Assembly (NCBI GenBank): GCA_024036415.1
Contig: JAMWET010005002.1
Location: forward strand, 896,302 to 960,301
Reading direction: 5' to 3'
Origin: Prochilodus magdalenae
Taxonomy: Eukaryota > Chordata > Actinopteri > Characiformes > Prochilodontidae
Length of the DNA stretch: 64,000 bases
Position 1 is the stretch's first letter, and every line of letters starts with the position of its first letter. Both the position numbers and the translations under genes were made by a program. Positions 62,186 to 64,000 of this stretch are shown one piece after another. The notes under the pieces are model-generated. The model was not told the origin of the DNA, searched no databases, and was given only the letters and a program-made list of their open reading frames with translations.

Positions 62186-63221
62186 TGTAAGGATGTCAAG
62201 GATCATGTATATTCCATTCACTTGTCAGGTCATTAGCAGACCACAAATGTCTTGGTTTCCCTCAGTCAACTCATCAATATGGTCAAATCCAGAAGTGTGG
62301 TGTAAGATGACACCATTAAAGGCTGGCTACAGATGGGACTTCTGGTAGGAGAGGCTGCTTTACAATCCTGCTAATGAGGTTTAAGGAGCCTTCTCAGCCT
62401 ATTTTGAACACTTCAAGCCTCCCATGACTGTTTACGAGCACATGCTGTGGTTTGTATGCCCCTGTAAGAAGGGTAGGCCTGTTATAACGTGGATCATAAT
62501 GAAGCATTTAAAGACCCATTAACAGAAAAGGCAGACACTTCACATATGCCTACAGTAAAACTGCAGAGGTTGCTACCACTGCATACTGTTCTAATGAGGA
62601 GTGACTGGGAAACAGACCAGGGGCTTAGTGTGTCTCATCTGAGTAAACCTACCAGTCCTTCACACTGTACGTGGCTGACATGGTGGTACATGGTGACTAC
62701 AGAAGTAGGATTCTGGCAGTAGTAAAGGCAGCGAAGGAGGTAGCAGCTAGTCTGAGGAGCACTGTCTGAGGCTCGATATGAGCCTCTACGAGCACAGCCG
62801 GTGCCCTCCACCACAACTTATGAATGACCCAGACTGATATCCGCTGGCCTGAGCCCACTTTACCGCAGTGTACCTTCTTCACCCGCCGAGTCCACGGCGA
62901 CTTCAAATTCCACAATAATGCCAGCCTTAATTTCCCTTTCGCCTACTGAAATGACTCTGACAGAGACAATTCAGCGTTAGCGTCGTTGCTAACTCCCTCG
63001 CACCACAGCGTCATATTTCGGTCCGTTGGATCGAAGAAAGTGCGGTGAAGTAACTGTCAACAGCCGCTCCACGTCACCTACGTCGCTCCCACCGTCACCA
63101 GCGCACACTTTACCGTCATTAAACGGCAGGTTTATATATAGTCAGGTAGCGTACAAACATTAGAGCTGAGGAATGAGGACTGAAAACGCCTATAACATTT
63201 CAAACGGCTGTTTCTGCTCAC

Positions 63222-63345
63222 CTGTTTCTGGACGCTGCTGATGCGTTACTGCTGCCTCTGCTGCTGCTGCCGGGGTGATGCTGCTGCTCGAGCGCTGGCG
63301 CGAAATTACCCGTCAGGGGGCGCGCGCGGGCAAAGCCTGCGCTTT
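63222..63345 (-). other. specc1: specc1 exon 1, non-coding 5' UTR (right end approximate)
   Basis: On the minus strand the segment ends in ...CAGAAACAG followed by GTGAGCAG, a near-consensus splice donor (intron bases at 63214-63221). The exon contains no ATG from about 63300 down to the donor, so it is read as untranslated leader spliced to the coding exon at 34 kb. It is rich in CAG/GCAGCA on the sense strand. The transcription start cannot be fixed from sequence; the right limit given is just inside a ZNF143-like motif. Assignment to specc1 is by position and orientation only (next acceptor on the same strand, CpG island); no coding sequence in it proves the link. Confidence 0.6.
63298..63305 (-). 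promoter_or_regulatory. E2F-like site TTTCGCGC
   Basis: Minus-strand TTTCGCGC fits the TTTSGCGC E2F consensus exactly. It lies between the ZNF143-like motif and the donor of exon 1, so it is either in the core promoter or at the very start of the leader. A single 8-base site in a CpG island is weak evidence for function. Confidence 0.4.
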
Positions 63346-63364
63346 GCATGCTGGGTAGTGTAGT
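63346..63364 (-). promoter_or_regulatory. ZNF143/Staf-type promoter motif
   Basis: Read on the minus strand the bases are ACTACACTACCCAGCATGC. This is very close to the well-known vertebrate promoter motif ACTACAnnTCCCAGCATGC bound by ZNF143 (Staf), often with THAP11/HCFC1. It lies just upstream of the predicted exon 1 and in sense orientation, which is where this motif usually sits. Binding itself is inferred. Confidence 0.65.
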
Positions 63365-63370
63365 CTCCAG

Positions 63371-64000
63371 CCACGTCTACTTTGACCCGTGTGCCCAAAC
63401 CTTGTTAACCTAAATAAATACAGAATTCATGTTTCAGTTTTGAAAATGTATAATATTATACTATAATGTTGTACTTAAAAAAAAAATAAACATATAGAAA
63501 TAAATAAGTTTCATAGTTTAGTACAAACCGTTTTATTTATTATCAAATAGCATTACAATCATTTATTTATATTTTATATATAGTATTACAACTTGTGGTA
63601 GAGTTAGGGTAACTTATCAAAGATAAGGCTCAATCAAAGATACCAATAGACCAGTTTTAGGCCACACTTTTGAGAATTCTGCACAAATAAAATAATTAGC
63701 AATATATTAAAAAAAATAACCATTTAAGAGACATTCTCCATTTAACTCCACAAAACACTTCCACCGTGGGCCACAGGCCACCTCTAGTCCAAGCCACATC
63801 GGAGTCATTTAATATTACAGTATTGCTATGTCCTTTTCTACAGGCCTGACCATCACCCTATAGACTCAAAATAAGGTTTTTTTTTCTTTTTTTTTTTTTT
63901 TATATATGACACAAATAATGACAATATGATGAAATAATAATAAAAGTATTTAATTTGATCTATGCTTTATTTTGTTTTTATTTTAATAAAAAAAAACCAA
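63371..64000. other. Flank upstream of the specc1 promoter, no gene recognised
   Basis: Beyond the CpG island the sequence returns to high AT, with runs of T and A (63882-63901, 63990-63997) and no open frame or splice-flanked segment that I can support. The neighbouring gene, if divergent from this promoter, must begin further right. Confidence 0.5.

Larger units (their letters stand above)
34243..63221 (-). other. specc1: specc1 intron 1 (29 kb, repeat-rich)
   Basis: This is the interval between the donor of non-coding exon 1 and the acceptor of the first coding exon, about 28,979 bp. No coding exon was recognised in it. It contains the Tc1-like copies, micro- and minisatellites and other repeats listed separately. 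Stretches 34243-37190, 38340-39590, 41100-43980, 44710-48330, 48810-50750, 50940-55290 and 55995-57050 hold only AT-rich sequence, short A/T runs and GA-rich tracts (35880-35932 and 54484-54575) without identifiable genes. An undetected alternative leader exon is possible. Confidence 0.6.
62860..63370 (-). promoter_or_regulatory. specc1: CpG-island promoter region of specc1
   Basis: This is the only stretch of the window with frequent CpG and high GC; it includes a gcgcgcgcgggc run at about 63321-63332. There is no clear TATA box, as expected of a broad housekeeping-type promoter. It covers exon 1 and the start of intron 1, where CRE-like acgtca and tacgtcg strings occur near 63071-63090. Orientation is taken from the splice donor of exon 1. 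An alternative or bidirectional start within the island cannot be excluded. Confidence 0.65.

Noticed and set aside
62697..62915. 72-codon minus-strand frame at the edge of the CpG island
   Set aside because: No domain match, no splice support; open mainly because of higher GC near the promoter.
1..64000. tRNA, rRNA or snRNA genes
   Set aside because: No cloverleaf with A/B boxes, 5S-like or snRNA-like sequence was recognised on reading; a tRNAscan-SE or Infernal run would settle it.

Overview
The window looks like vertebrate, almost certainly teleost fish, nuclear DNA. It is AT-rich and has no dense or operon-like coding. It carries many dispersed repeats of kinds common in fish genomes: Tc1-like transposon remnants, an LINE/L2-type 3' unit carrying the 'gggagaacatgcaaactcc' motif, a 'ttgctcaagg' repeat and 'gggctgcacaat' elements. 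(CA)n, (AT)n and poly-A tracts are frequent. Splice sites are of the GT-AG type, and a CpG-rich promoter lies at the right end. Some repeats are familiar to me from characiform and siluriform sequence, but that is only an impression.

One host gene is supported. It runs on the minus strand and I identify it as specc1 (cytospin-B family). A CpG island at about 62.86-63.37 kb holds a non-coding first exon (left end fixed by a donor at 63221). A first coding exon lies at 34048-34242, with the ATG at 34212-34210. A second coding exon lies at 32061-32196. Together they encode the first 100 residues. These match the N-terminus of SPECC1: a Ser-rich 'GMK-S-SSS' block, then 'SRLKRASS-D-L-KP' across the splice junction, then 'KKT-T-GAISEL'. 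The large coiled-coil exons and the C-terminal calponin-homology exons are not here and must lie left of base 1. So about 99.5 % of the window is intron or promoter flank of this gene.

Layout, left to right: 1-32060 is the 5' part of intron 3, with Tc1-like remnants, an L2-type unit, a candidate 736-bp non-autonomous DNA element and two small hairpin or minisatellite features. 32061-34242 holds the two coding exons and a 1.85-kb intron 2. 34243-63221 is the 29-kb intron 1, rich in repeats: three microsatellites, a near-perfect 49-bp-arm hairpin at 55.3 kb, a 34-bp minisatellite at 59.7 kb, Tc1-like copies at 48.4 and 60.6 kb and a diverged array at 61.8 kb. 63222 to about 63370 is exon 1 plus the core promoter. 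63370-64000 is upstream flank with no gene recognised.

I found no new multi-gene system. The most interesting structures are a set of Tc1-like copies that share one internal-deletion junction, the long hairpin with a telomere-like core, an unnamed dispersed repeat present three times, and the promoter motif set of specc1.
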